Assembly (NCBI RefSeq): GCF_018122625.2
Contig: NZ_JAGQFT020000005.1
Coordinates: 1-64,000, forward strand
Source: Coralloluteibacterium stylophorae
Lineage (GTDB): Bacteria > Pseudomonadota > Gammaproteobacteria > Xanthomonadales > Xanthomonadaceae
Length of the DNA stretch: 64,000 nucleotides
Direction: 5' to 3'
Below the pieces are notes generated by a model. The model did not search any database, was not told the origin of the DNA, and saw only the letters and a program-made list of their open reading frames with translations. This document shows, in pieces, positions 11,918-19,604 of this stretch. How positions within the stretch are numbered: position 1 is the stretch's first letter; every line of letters starts with the position of its first letter. Both the position numbers and the translations under genes were made by a program.

Positions 11918-13099
11918 TCAGGCGGCGGCCTTCGGCTGCCGGACCGGGAGCACCACGCGGAAGGTCGTGCCCTGCCCGACCTGCGAGCTGACCTCGATGC
12001 GGCCGTTGTGCTTGGCGACGATGCCGTAGGAGATCGACAGCCCGAGGCCGGTGCCGTGGCCGACCGGCTTGGTGGTGAAGAAGGGATCGAACACCCGCGC
12101 CAGCGCATCCTCGGAGATGCCCTCGCCGCTGTCGGCGACGCTCACCCAGACCTCGTCGCCCTCGACCCCGGTCTCCAGCGCGATGGTGCCGCGCTCTCTG
12201 ATGGCCTGGCCGGCGTTGACCAGGATGTTCATGAACACCTGGTTGAGCTCGGAGGGCAGGCACTCCACCGGCGGCAGTTCGCCGTAGCGCTTCTCGAGGG
12301 TGACCTTGTACTTGAGCTCGTTCCAGACGATGTTGAGGGTCGACTCCAGGCCCTTGTGCAGGTCGACCGCGCGGAAGGGCTCGTTGCGGCCGGAATAGGA
12401 GAAGTCCTTGAGATCCTGGACGATCTTGGTCACCCGCTCGATACCCTCGCGCGACTCCGACAGCAGCTGCGGCAGGTCCAGGGCGAGGAACTCGATGTCG
12501 AGTTTCTGGCGCAGCTCCTCGATCTCGGCGCGCCAGCCCGTCGGATCCGCGTCGGCCAGGGCGCGCTCGTAGGTCTCGATCAGGCTGAACACCCGGCGCA
12601 GGTAGTCCTGCAGGGTGCCCAGATTCGAATGCACGTAGCCGATCGGGTTGTTGATCTCGTGCGCCACGCCGGCGGCGAGCTGGCCGATCGAGGCCATCTT
12701 CTCCGACTGCAGCAGGATCTCCTGCGCGCCGGCGACCTGCAGGTAGTTGCGGCTGAGCTCGGCGTGGCGGCGCTCGAGCTCGGCCTCGCGCGCGCGGTCG
12801 GCGCTGGCGTCGTGCAGCAGCAGTGCGCTGCCGCCGCCATCGCGCAGCTGCACGGTGACGCGCAGGGTGCGCGGAGCGTCGGCGCTGCCGAGGGCGACGA
12901 CCTGGGTGCCGGCGACGGGATGCTCGGGGAGCAGCGCGAGCAGCGGGGCGAGGCCGGCCTCGCGGTCGAAACTGGCGGCCAGGGCGTGCGCGGCGGGGTT
13001 GGCGTACTCGCAGCGGCGCGTCGCGTCGAACAGGAGGACGGCGTCGCCCAGGCGTTCGACCACCTGGTACAGGGCGTGGGGAATCGGGGATGCGCTCAT
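11918..13099 (-). CDS. PAS-containing sensor histidine kinase
   Basis: A 393-residue histidine kinase without membrane segments. A PAS-like domain (about 8-100) is followed by a coiled-coil stretch rich in Glu/Arg/Leu (about 100-135), a HisKA region with the phosphorylated His at 147 (GVAHEINNPIG), and an HATPase domain with N box NILVNAGQAI, G1 DSGEGI and G2 GTGLGLSIS. It should sense something in the cytoplasm and phosphorylate a separate regulator. It lies 43 bases after flgN in the same direction, so it may be co-transcribed with flgM-flgN from the sigma-28 site, which would make it a late flagellar gene. Its response regulator is not adjacent. Confidence 0.88.
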   Translation of the reverse strand: MSASPIPHALYQVVERLGDAVLLFDATRRCEYANPAAHALAASFDREAGLAPLLALLPEHPVAGTQVVALGSADAPRTLRVTVQLRDGGGSALLLHDASADRAREAELERRHAELSRNYLQVAGAQEILLQSEKMASIGQLAAGVAHEINNPIGYVHSNLGTLQDYLRRVFSLIETYERALADADPTGWRAEIEELRQKLDIEFLALDLPQLLSESREGIERVTKIVQDLKDFSYSGRNEPFRAVDLHKGLESTLNIVWNELKYKVTLEKRYGELPPVECLPSELNQVFMNILVNAGQAIRERGTIALETGVEGDEVWVSVADSGEGISEDALARVFDPFFTTKPVGHGTGLGLSISYGIVAKHNGRIEVSSQVGQGTTFRVVLPVRQPKAAA

Positions 13100-13120
13100 G
13101 GCGGCAGTCTAGCCGCCATG
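13097..13120 (-). promoter_or_regulatory. hairpin covering the kinase start codon
   Basis: Between flgN and the kinase gene the sequence forms a perfect nine-pair stem (13097-13105 with 13112-13120, six-base loop). The ATG of the kinase (13099-13097) is the last part of the 3' arm, so in the mRNA the start codon would be paired. No strong ribosome binding site is seen. It could lower kinase translation or couple it to flgN; this is inference. Confidence 0.45.
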
Positions 13121-13142
13121 GATGACCGGCGTTGCCGCGCGA

Positions 13143-13481
13143 TCAGGCGACCGCGAGCGCGCGCGACTGCATGCCGCCGCTGGTGGCGCCGCGGGCGTTG
13201 TAGGCCGGGGCGGCGTCGAGGCGACCGAGATGGCGCAGGGCCCAGGTCACCTCGCGGCGACGGCGCGCGAGCAGGGCGCCGTTGGCGCGGTTGAGCTCGG
13301 CCAGCTCGCGGATCCGCGGCTGCGCCTCATCGGCGACCGGCTGCGCCTCGACCGCACGCAGCGCCTCCAGCTTGGCCGCGGTGGCGCGCAGCAGGGCGTC
13401 GGCATCGTGGTCGAGCAGGGCGCGGCGCTCGGCCGCGAGCGCGTCGGCCAGGCGGTCGATCGCGGGGACCGCGCCGCTCAT
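13143..13481 (-). CDS. flgN: FlgN-like flagellar export chaperone
   Basis: A 112-residue, mostly helical protein matching FlgN in size, position and pattern. FlgN is the cytoplasmic chaperone for the hook-filament junction proteins FlgK and FlgL. The long helix around 8-90 holds many Ala, Leu and Arg heptads (for example ALLARRRREVTWALRHLG). The C-terminal tail (AYNARGATSGGM) is a typical end. The start ATG at 13481 overlaps the flgM stop by four bases. The call rests mainly on location after flgM, because FlgN sequences vary widely. Confidence 0.75.
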   Translation of the reverse strand: MSGAVPAIDRLADALAAERRALLDHDADALLRATAAKLEALRAVEAQPVADEAQPRIRELAELNRANGALLARRRREVTWALRHLGRLDAAPAYNARGATSGGMQSRALAVA

Positions 13482-13786
13482 CCCAGCGCGCTCTCGAGAT
13501 CGACCAGCCGCCCGGCGATGGCGCCGGCGTCGATGCGGTAGCTGCCGGATTCGATGGCCGAGCGCAGGGCCGCGACCTTGGCGCCGTCGAAGGGCGCGTC
13601 GACATCCTGACGCTGCTGCAGGGCCTGCAGGCTGGCGCCTTCGCTGCTCAGGCGCACGCTGTCGGCGGCCGGCGTGGCGCCGACGGGGGCGCTGCGCTCG
13701 CTGCCGGCGCGTTCGATGTCCTGGCGGGCGGTCGGCTGGAGTCGATAGATGTTCGACATGCCGGCACCCTCGATCTTGTTGCTCAT
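13478..13786 (-). CDS. flgM: anti-sigma-28 factor FlgM
   Basis: A 102-residue anti-sigma factor that binds FliA until the hook is complete, then is exported. The disordered N-terminal half is followed by the conserved C-terminal helices: DSVRLSSEGASLQALQQ, DVDAPFDGAKVAALRSAI, SGSYRIDAGAIAGRLVDLES. The ATG at 13786 has AGGA about eight bases upstream; a second in-frame ATG nine codons on is less well placed. A sigma-28 promoter lies 30-56 bases upstream, so the gene is switched on by the factor it inhibits, as in other flagellated gammaproteobacteria. flgN overlaps its end. Confidence 0.9.
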   Translation of the reverse strand: MSNKIEGAGMSNIYRLQPTARQDIERAGSERSAPVGATPAADSVRLSSEGASLQALQQRQDVDAPFDGAKVAALRSAIESGSYRIDAGAIAGRLVDLESALG

Positions 13787-13815
13787 GTCCGTGTTCCTCG
13801 GGCGAGGTAACCCGT

Positions 13816-13842
13816 GTATCGGCCGGGGCGCGGCGGACTTTA
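13816..13842 (-). promoter_or_regulatory. sigma-28 promoter of flgM-flgN
   Basis: On the minus strand TAAAGTCC (13842-13835), an 11-base spacer and GCCGATAC (13823-13816) match the FliA consensus TAAAGTTT-N11-GCCGATAA. The expected start site near 13809 leaves a leader of about 23 bases before the flgM ATG. Confidence 0.85.
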
Positions 13843-13864
13843 GCGGGTTTTTGACGCTGCCCGT

Positions 13865-14527
13865 TCAGCGGCCGACCAGCACCTCCCCGCCCGGCCCCAC
13901 CCGGCCCTGGACCACGCGGCGGCTGGAGGCGTTCTCCACCGTCACCCGGTCGTCGACGCCGCCGTCGCCGAGCGCCCGCCCGGCCATGCGGATCTCCAGG
14001 CCGCCCTCGCGCGAGACCAGGGTCACGCTGTCGCCGCGGCGGACCAGGCGCGGCGACATCAGGTCGTTGGCGGCGAGCACGGTGCCCGCCTGCAGCAGGC
14101 GGCGTGCGCTGCGGCCGACGGCCGAGCCGGCGTCGGTCAGCGGCGCACCGAGGATGCGGCCGGCATCGCGGGATTCGACCACGAAATCGGCCTCCGACAG
14201 CGTCGCCCCCGCGGCCACGTTGCGGACCAGGACCAGCACGTCCTGGCTGCGGCGCACCCGCACCGGCACGAACAGGCGCCAGCCCGAGGCGTCGGTGCAG
14301 CGGACCTCGACGGTGCCGGCATTCGCCGCCTGCCCGGCCAGGCCGGCCGGACACGCCGGCAGCCGCAGCGCCGGATCGACGCTGGCCTCGGCCTCGACGT
14401 CCCCGCCACCCCCGGCGACCGCGGCCAGCGCCGCCGCCTCGATGTTGGCGACAGGTTCGAACTCCATCGCCGCGGCGGAGCCGACGGCGGCGAGCAGGAT
14501 CACGAGCAGGAAGAAGTGGTGGCGCAT
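13865..14527 (-). CDS. flgA: flagellar P-ring assembly chaperone FlgA
   Basis: A 220-residue periplasmic protein that helps FlgI build the P ring. A signal peptide (1-20, MRHHFFLLVILLAAVG then SAAA) precedes the mature part. The C-terminal SAF/ChapFlgA domain shows the usual features: DVLVLVRNVAAGATLSEAD, then GRSARRLLQAGTVLAANDLM and RGDSVTLVSREGGLEIRM. It is transcribed away from cheV from its own sigma-54 site and is separated from flgM by 78 bases that contain the flgM promoter. Position and length agree with FlgA of xanthomonads. Confidence 0.9.
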   Translation of the reverse strand: MRHHFFLLVILLAAVGSAAAMEFEPVANIEAAALAAVAGGGGDVEAEASVDPALRLPACPAGLAGQAANAGTVEVRCTDASGWRLFVPVRVRRSQDVLVLVRNVAAGATLSEADFVVESRDAGRILGAPLTDAGSAVGRSARRLLQAGTVLAANDLMSPRLVRRGDSVTLVSREGGLEIRMAGRALGDGGVDDRVTVENASSRRVVQGRVGPGGEVLVGR

Positions 14528-14560
14528 GGCGGCTGCGGGTGAGCGGAGACGGGGACGGCG

Positions 14561-14576
14561 TGCAAGGGGTGTGCCG
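14561..14576 (-). promoter_or_regulatory. sigma-54 promoter of flgA
   Basis: On the minus strand GGCAC-ACCCC-TTGCA runs from 14575 to 14561. The -24 GG (14575-14574) and -12 GC (14563-14562) have exactly ten bases between them. The flgA ATG is 33 bases downstream. The C-rich end of a composite repeat lies 15 bases upstream of the GG. Confidence 0.85.
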
Positions 14577-14577
14577 T

Positions 14578-14927
14578 TGGGGGGTGAAGCGGGAAGGGGG
14601 AAGGGTGGGGCGGGAAGGGGGAATGGAGAGGCGCGCGGAGCGTGGGTATGGCGCAGGGGGAATGGGGGAACGGGGGAACAGGGAACAGGGAACAGGGAAC
14701 AGGGAACAGGGAACAGGGAACAGGGAACAGGGAACAGGGAACCGCGGCGGGCGCCGTTGTGGGAGCGGCTTCAGCCGCGACCGTCGGAGCGCGGGCGCCT
14801 GGCTCCCATGCGTCGGGGCTGAAGCCCCTCCCACAGGTCGCGGCTGAAGCCGCTCCTACCGAGCGGGTGGCGTCCCGCCGTGCAACCTCCAGGTCCCGAT
14901 TCCCCATTCCCCATTCCCGCCACTGCC
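14578..14927. repeat. composite inverted repeat between flgA and cheV
   Basis: The left arm is G-rich (GGGTGAAGCGGGAA at 14582, then heptamers to 14742). The middle holds REP palindromes: GTGG-headed at 14758, inverted GGGGCTGAAGCCCC near 14815-14832, and an inverted GTAG-headed copy ending at 14859. The right arm is C-rich (CCCGATTCCCCATTCCCC from 14896 to about 14922). The flgA sigma-54 site lies just outside the left end and cheV just outside the right end. No gene is seen. Confidence 0.8.
14672..14742 (+). repeat. GGGAACA tandem heptamer array
   Basis: About ten uninterrupted copies of AGGGAAC. Each GGG run is followed by AACA before the next, so four or more consecutive runs fit the G3-N4 pattern of an intramolecular G-quadruplex. 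Copy number is likely to vary by replication slippage. Confidence 0.9.
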
Positions 14928-14956
14928 CACCCCCACGTCCCGACCCGCTCCACCCC

Positions 14957-14983
14957 TCAAGTTGCCCGCCGCGCCGCCGATGT
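14957..14983 (+). promoter_or_regulatory. probable sigma-28 promoter of cheV
   Basis: TCAAGTTG (14957-14964), an 11-base spacer and GCCGATGT (14976-14983) match the FliA consensus at 6 and 6 of 8 positions. If transcription starts about seven bases after the -10 box, it begins at or very near the ATG at 14991, giving a leaderless mRNA. No ribosome binding site precedes that ATG. Confidence 0.6.
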
Positions 14984-14990
14984 CCTGCCC

Positions 14991-15926
14991 ATGCGCCACG
15001 ATCTGCTCGACCGAATCGACCAACGTACCCGGCTGGCCGGCCACAACCGGCTGGCGCTGCTGCTGTTCCGCCTGGGCGGACTGCAGCTGTTCGGGATCAA
15101 CGTGTTCAAGGTGCAGGAGGTCCTGCGCCGGCCGCCGCTGTTCCGCCTGCCGCAGCTGGCGGCGGAGTTCGAGGGCGTGGCCGACGTGCGCGGGCGCTCG
15201 GTGCCGGTGCTGGACCTGGGCCGTTCGATCGCCCATCCCGAGCGCGACGTCGCCGGCGAGGCCAGCTACCTGATCGTGAGCGAGTTCAACCGCTCGGTGC
15301 AGGGCTTCCTGGTGAGCGCGGTCGACCGCATCGTCAACATCGCGGTCGAGGACGTCTCGCCGCCGCCGGAGATCGGCGGGGAGCAGACCTACCTGACCGC
15401 GGTGGCCCGCTACAACGACGAGCTGATCCAGGTGATCGACGTCGAGCGCGTTCTCGCCGAACTCTCCGACAACCGCATGGTCCCGGCGATGAGCCGGCCC
15501 TCGGTGCTGCCTGCCGGCCACGCGCTGCAGGTGCTGGTGGTCGACGACTCGCGGGTCGCCTGCAACCAGATCCGCGCCGTGCTCGACCAGCTCGACGTCG
15601 GGACCACCGTGATGTCGGACGGTCGCCAGGCGCTCGACCATCTCAAGCGGATGGCCGCCAGCGGCGAGGATCCGGTCCGCCACTACGCGATGGTCATCTC
15701 CGACATCGAGATGCCGGTCATGGACGGCTACACCCTGACCACCGAGATCCGCCGCGATCCCGCGCTCGCCGGCCTCTTCGTGCTCCTGCACACCTCGCTG
15801 TCGGGCGTGTTCAACAACGCCATGGTCCAGCGCGTCGGCGCCGACGCCTTCGTCCCCAAGTACTCCGCCGACGAACTCGCCTCGCACGTGCAGAGCCGGC
15901 TGATGGATGTGCTGCAGGCGGCGTGA
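14991..15926 (+). CDS. cheV: chemotaxis coupling protein CheV
   Basis: A 311-residue protein with a CheW-like domain (about 20-165) and a receiver domain (about 178-308). It links chemoreceptors to CheA, with the receiver thought to tune the coupling by phosphorylation. The receiver has VLVVDDSRV (181-189) and the acceptor D238 in VISDIEMPVMDG. I chose ATG 14991 because RHDLLDRIDQRTRLAG matches the family start and the upstream frame consists of repeat sequence (PFPIPATAHP). A sigma-28-like box sits right before the start. It stands alone between composite repeats and precedes flgB, as in other xanthomonads. Confidence 0.9.
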   Translation: MRHDLLDRIDQRTRLAGHNRLALLLFRLGGLQLFGINVFKVQEVLRRPPLFRLPQLAAEFEGVADVRGRSVPVLDLGRSIAHPERDVAGEASYLIVSEFNRSVQGFLVSAVDRIVNIAVEDVSPPPEIGGEQTYLTAVARYNDELIQVIDVERVLAELSDNRMVPAMSRPSVLPAGHALQVLVVDDSRVACNQIRAVLDQLDVGTTVMSDGRQALDHLKRMAASGEDPVRHYAMVISDIEMPVMDGYTLTTEIRRDPALAGLFVLLHTSLSGVFNNAMVQRVGADAFVPKYSADELASHVQSRLMDVLQAA

Positions 15927-15928
15927 GC

Positions 15929-16189
15929 GGGTGAGCGGTCAAGGTGAATCGGGAATCGGGAAAGGGGAATCGGGAAAGGGGAATCGGGAAAGGGAGGGCG
16001 CGCTCTTGATGATGCCCCGCACCGGTAGACACCTGGAGCGACATCTGTAGGAGCGGCTTCAGCCGCGACCGGCCGCTCCCACACAGCACCCGCCCCGATC
16101 GTGCGCACGGCACCGGTCGGACTGCGGCGCCCCACGGACGACACGCCTCCCGCTCCCGATTCCCCATTCCCGATTCCCGCCCCCCCCAC
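15929..16189. repeat. composite inverted repeat between cheV and flgB
   Basis: Directly after the cheV stop a G-rich arm (GGGAATC/GGGAAAG copies, about 15949-15996) begins. A GTAG-headed REP lies at 16047-16070. A C-rich arm (16147-16188: CCCGATTCCCCATTCCCG and similar) ends two bases before the flgB sigma-54 site. No gene is present. Confidence 0.8.
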
Positions 16190-16205
16190 TGGCACACCGA
16201 TTGCC
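16190..16205 (+). promoter_or_regulatory. sigma-54 promoter of flgB operon
   Basis: TGGCACACCGATTGCC: GG at 16191-16192 and GC at 16203-16204 with ten bases between. The flgB ATG is 35 bases downstream of the site. Confidence 0.9.
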
Positions 16206-16239
16206 TAGTCATCCGCACCACGATCCCGCGGGGGCGGTC

Positions 16240-16641
16240 ATGACGAGTCCCTTCTCGTCCGTATTCGGAGTCCATGGCGAGGCACTGGCGCTGCGCGAGC
16301 AGCGCATGAAGCTGATCGCCTCCAACCTGGCCAACGCCGACACGCCGAACTACAAGGCGCGCGACCTGGACTTCAGCCGCGCGCTGGAGGCCGCGACCAG
16401 CGGGGCGGCGCCGGAGGGCGGTCTGCAGAAGACCAGCGTCCTGCACCTCGACGCGTCGGGCCAGCTCGCCGGCAGCGCCGTGTTCGAGCGCAATCCCCTG
16501 CAGCCCAGCCTCGACGGCAACACCGTCGACACCAGCTCCGAGCAGGCCGCCTACGGCCGCGCCGCGCTGGAGTACCGCGCCAGCCTGTCCTTCTTCGAGG
16601 GCAAGGTGCGCGGCCTGTTGACCGCGATCACCGGCCAGTGA
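16240..16641 (+). CDS. flgB: flagellar proximal rod protein FlgB
   Basis: A 133-residue rod subunit. The N-terminal rod motif is visible (LIASNLANADTPNYKARDLDF), and the C-terminal helix (AALEYRASLSFFEGKVRGLLTAI) closes the coiled-coil typical of axial proteins. It has no cleaved signal peptide and is exported by the flagellar type III system to form the proximal rod. I chose ATG 16240, since the alternative TTG at 16201 overlaps the sigma-54 promoter. It is the first gene of flgBCDE; flgC follows after 13 bases. Confidence 0.95.
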   Translation: MTSPFSSVFGVHGEALALREQRMKLIASNLANADTPNYKARDLDFSRALEAATSGAAPEGGLQKTSVLHLDASGQLAGSAVFERNPLQPSLDGNTVDTSSEQAAYGRAALEYRASLSFFEGKVRGLLTAITGQ

Positions 16642-16654
16642 CGGAGGCCCGCGC

Positions 16655-17062
16655 ATGAGTTCGCTCCCCATCTTCGACGTCGCCGGTTCGGCGATGGCCG
16701 CGCAGTCGCTGCGGCTGAACACGATCGCCTCCAACCTGGCCAACGCCGAGTCCGTGGCCTCGACCGCGGAGGGCGCCTACAAGGCGCGGCAGCCGCTGTT
16801 CTCGGCGGTCGTCGACCCGACCCGGCCCGACCTCACCGGCGTCCAGGTCACCCGGGTGCAGGAGAGCCGCGCCGAAGCGGTCAAGCGCTACGAGCCGGGC
16901 CACCCGCTCGCCGACGCCGACGGCTACGTCTACGCCCCCGACATCGACCCGGTCGGACAGATGGTCGACCTCATCTCCGCCTCGCGTGGCTACCAGGCCG
17001 GCGTCGAGGTGCTCAACACCGCCAAGGAATTGGCGCTCGCCACCCTCAACCTCGGCAAGTAA
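16655..17062 (+). CDS. flgC: flagellar proximal rod protein FlgC
   Basis: A 135-residue rod subunit of normal length. The N-terminal SLRLNTIASNLANAES motif and the C-terminal MVDLISASRGYQAGVEVLNT (the axial-protein C-terminal motif) are both present. It is exported to the periplasmic rod between FlgB and FlgF/FlgG. A GGAGG ribosome binding site lies in the 13-base gap after flgB. flgD follows after 15 bases. Confidence 0.96.
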   Translation: MSSLPIFDVAGSAMAAQSLRLNTIASNLANAESVASTAEGAYKARQPLFSAVVDPTRPDLTGVQVTRVQESRAEAVKRYEPGHPLADADGYVYAPDIDPVGQMVDLISASRGYQAGVEVLNTAKELALATLNLGK

Positions 17063-17077
17063 GGACCGGCCCTCGCC

Positions 17078-17746
17078 ATGACCACCGTCGGCAGCACCCA
17101 GAGCAGCACCTACGCGGACCTCGGCCTCGCCGCGACCACCGTCGCCAAAGAGGAGTCGATGGGCCAGGCCGACTTCCTGACCCTGCTGACCGAACAGCTC
17201 AAGCACCAGGATCCGCTGAACCCGATGGAGAACAGCGACTTCGTCGCCCAGCTCGCGCAGTTCACCCAGGTGCAGGGCATCCAGGAGATGCAGACCTCGC
17301 TGAACGCGATGGCCAGCGTCATGGAATCCGACCAGGCCCTGCGCGCGGTGGCCCTGGTCGGCCACGAGGCGCTGGTCGATGCCTCCAGCATCCAGCTCAA
17401 GGAGGGCGTGGGCCTGAGCGGGCAGGTCGAGGCCGAGACCGCCGGCACCGTCACCGTCGACATCACCGACGCCGACGGCGCGCTGGTGCGCCGCCTCACC
17501 GTCGCGGCCGAAGGCGCCGGCAGCGTGCCCTTCACCTGGGACGGCCTGGATGCCGATGGCGAGACCGCACCGGCCGGCGTGTATTCCATCACCGCGAGCC
17601 AGGGGGCGGGCGATGCCGCCGTGGCCCTGCCCGCCACCCTTCGCGCCAAGGTCGAGAGCGTCGCGCTCGAATCCAGCGGCCTGTCCCTCAACCTCGAGGG
17701 CATCGGTTCGGTGCGCCTCGGCGCGATCCGCAACGTCGGCGGCTGA
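17078..17746 (+). CDS. flgD: hook-capping protein FlgD
   Basis: A 222-residue scaffold that caps the growing hook. The conserved N-terminal segment DFLTLLTEQLKHQDPLNPME (about 30-49), with NSDFVAQLAQFTQVQGI following, is the family hallmark. The C-terminal part contains the Tudor-like and Ig-like fold (FTWDGLDADGETAPAGVY, a FlgD Ig pattern). It lies between flgC and flgE in the flgBCDE operon, 15 and 42 bases from its neighbours. Confidence 0.95.
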   Translation: MTTVGSTQSSTYADLGLAATTVAKEESMGQADFLTLLTEQLKHQDPLNPMENSDFVAQLAQFTQVQGIQEMQTSLNAMASVMESDQALRAVALVGHEALVDASSIQLKEGVGLSGQVEAETAGTVTVDITDADGALVRRLTVAAEGAGSVPFTWDGLDADGETAPAGVYSITASQGAGDAAVALPATLRAKVESVALESSGLSLNLEGIGSVRLGAIRNVGG

Positions 17747-17788
17747 CGCCGCTTCTCTCGCAGTCCTTACGATCCTCCGGAGTCCACC

Positions 17789-19003
17789 ATGAGCTTCCGC
17801 ACGTCACTGTCGGGGATGAACGCGGCCAACGCCGACCTCAACGTCACCGCCAACAACATCGCCAACGTCAACACCACCGGCTTCAAGGAATCGCGCGCCG
17901 AATTCGGCGACGTCTTCGCGGTCTCGCCCTACGGCCTGGCGCGCAACGCCATCGGCGCCGGCGCCAAGCTGACCAACGTCGCCCAGCAGTTCAGCCAGGG
18001 CAACATCGACTTCACCGACCGCAGCCTGGACATGGCCATCAGCGGCGAGGGCTTCTTCACCGTCGCCGATTCCAGCGGCCTGGCCTATACCCGGGCCGGC
18101 AACTTCCAGACCGACAACAACGGCTTCGTCGTCACCCCGACCGGACAGCGCCTGCAGGTGTTCCCGGCCACCGCCGACGGCACCATCGAGACCGGGCGCC
18201 TGGCCGACCTGCAGATCTCCACCAGCGACGCGCCGCCGCGTGCGACCGACACCGTCACCCTGGCGACCACGCTGCCCGCCAACGCCGAGGCGCCGGTGGT
18301 GACGCCGTTCGACCCGAGCAACAGCAAGAGCTTCAACAAGTCGACCTCGCTGACCGTGTACGACTCGCTCGGCGTGGCCCACGTGCAGTCGTTCTACTAC
18401 GTCAAGACCGATGCCCCGAACACCTGGGAGCTGCACACCGCGATCGACGGCAACATCGTCGGCGGTGCGACCACGCTCGAGTACGACGAGTCCGGCGCCC
18501 TGGTCGCCCCGGCCGACGGCGAGATCGCACTGGCCGGCTACCAGCCCGCCAACGGCGCGGCGATGAACCTCACCCTCGACGTCAGCGACTCGGCGCAGTA
18601 CGGCGAGGCGTTCTCGGTCAACGGCCTGAGCCAGAACGGCTACGCCATGGGCCGGCTCAGCGGCATCGAGATCGGCCAGGACGGCACCGCCTATGCGCGC
18701 TACAGCAACGGCTCCTCGCGCGCGCTCGGCCAGGTCGCGATGACCCAGTTCGTCAATCCGCAGGGCCTGCAGGCGCTGGGCGACAACCTCTGGGCCGAGA
18801 GCTCCGAGGCCGGCACCCCGCGTCGCGGCACCGCCGGCTCCTCCGACTTCGGCCTGGTCGAGTCCGGCGCGCTGGAAGCCTCCAACGTCGACCTGACCGA
18901 GCAGCTGGTCAACATGATCACCGCGCAGCGCAACTTCCAGGCGAACGCGCAGATGGTCTCGACCCAGGACCAGATCACGCAGTCGGTGATCAACATCCGC
19001 TGA
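17789..19003 (+). CDS. flgE: flagellar hook protein FlgE
   Basis: A 404-residue hook subunit. It starts SFRTSLSGMNAANADLNVTA and continues NNIANVNTTGFKESRAEF, the standard N-terminal axial motif; the C-terminal motif NVDLTEQLVNMITAQRNFQA is at about 372-391. The middle D1/D2 region (GMAIS.EGFFTV, YTRAGNF) matches hook proteins. GGAG precedes the ATG. It ends the flgBCDE operon and is followed, 25 bases on, by a strong hairpin. Confidence 0.96.
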   Translation: MSFRTSLSGMNAANADLNVTANNIANVNTTGFKESRAEFGDVFAVSPYGLARNAIGAGAKLTNVAQQFSQGNIDFTDRSLDMAISGEGFFTVADSSGLAYTRAGNFQTDNNGFVVTPTGQRLQVFPATADGTIETGRLADLQISTSDAPPRATDTVTLATTLPANAEAPVVTPFDPSNSKSFNKSTSLTVYDSLGVAHVQSFYYVKTDAPNTWELHTAIDGNIVGGATTLEYDESGALVAPADGEIALAGYQPANGAAMNLTLDVSDSAQYGEAFSVNGLSQNGYAMGRLSGIEIGQDGTAYARYSNGSSRALGQVAMTQFVNPQGLQALGDNLWAESSEAGTPRRGTAGSSDFGLVESGALEASNVDLTEQLVNMITAQRNFQANAQMVSTQDQITQSVINIR

Positions 19004-19028
19004 CCTGCGCATCGCGGGGCAGTGGCCG

Positions 19029-19058
19029 GACGCCGCCGCTGGCGACAGCGGCGGCGTC
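19029..19058 (+). terminator. hairpin after flgE (possible terminator)
   Basis: A perfect twelve-pair GC stem (19029-19040 with 19047-19058) with a six-base loop lies 25 bases after the flgE stop. There is no T run after it, so it is not a classic intrinsic terminator. It may protect the 3' end or slow the polymerase. Confidence 0.45.
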
Positions 19059-19092
19059 GTCGTATGCGGCTCGCGCCAGGCGCATCGCCGCC

Positions 19093-19208
19093 GTAGGAGC
19101 GGCTTCAGCCGCGACCGCGCCCGTGAACCCATCACCCTGTGCGAAGGCTTCAGCCCCGACGCGGATGCATTTCGTCCCGCGCCCGTCGCGGCTGAAGCCG
19201 CTCCCACA
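19093..19208. repeat. REP palindromes after flgE
   Basis: A GTAG-headed REP (19093-19115), a partial GGCTTCAGCCCCGAC copy (19146-19160) and an inverted copy (19184-19208) occupy the first part of the 668-base gap between flgE and flgF. Confidence 0.85.
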
Positions 19209-19324
19209 GGTGCGCGCAGCCCACAGCCCCGCTTGCTGTTGCCGTTCGCTTTTCGGGGCCCGTGAGGCGCGGCGAGCGCCTGGAGGATCAGCCGCGAAGC
19301 GGGCGCGGACAGGGACGTCCGCGA

Positions 19325-19526
19325 CATTCGCCTCGCGGCAGGATGCCGCGTGGCGAATGCCCGGAAGGCGATCGCGCACCCGCAGCGCGCCAGCGCTGCG
19401 GGCGTGCCGCCCGGGGTGCCCTTTCTTCTTGGTTACTTCTTCTTTGGGCAAGCAAAGAAGAAGTGACCCGGAGCCCGCAGGGCTTCGGAAGCTCTTGCTC
19501 CTGCTCCGCGGGCCATCGCCCGCGGA
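19325..19526. repeat. series of large inverted repeats in the flgE-flgF gap
   Basis: Four further hairpins follow each other: 19325-19340 with 19344-19359 (16 pairs, one mismatch, loop of 3); 19379-19388 with 19393-19402 (10 pairs, loop of 4); 19431-19446 with 19453-19468 (16 pairs, one G-U, six-base loop, A/T-rich core ACTTCTTCTTTG); 19505-19513 with 19518-19526 (9 pairs, loop of 4). The A/T-rich third hairpin is unlike the surrounding GC content. An open frame runs through here into flgF, but it looks like structured repeat rather than a gene. In 19527-19604 I see nothing. Confidence 0.8.
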
Positions 19527-19604
19527 AGCCGGTACGGCGGGCAAGGAGCGCCGGCGTGGGGGCGGTCGCGCACGCACCGCGACGGTCCGCCGTCGCCGGG
19601 GTTC

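Noticed and set aside
14672-14742. Possible CRISPR array
   Set aside because: Repeats are 7 bases with no spacers, and no cas genes are present; it is a simple heptamer array.
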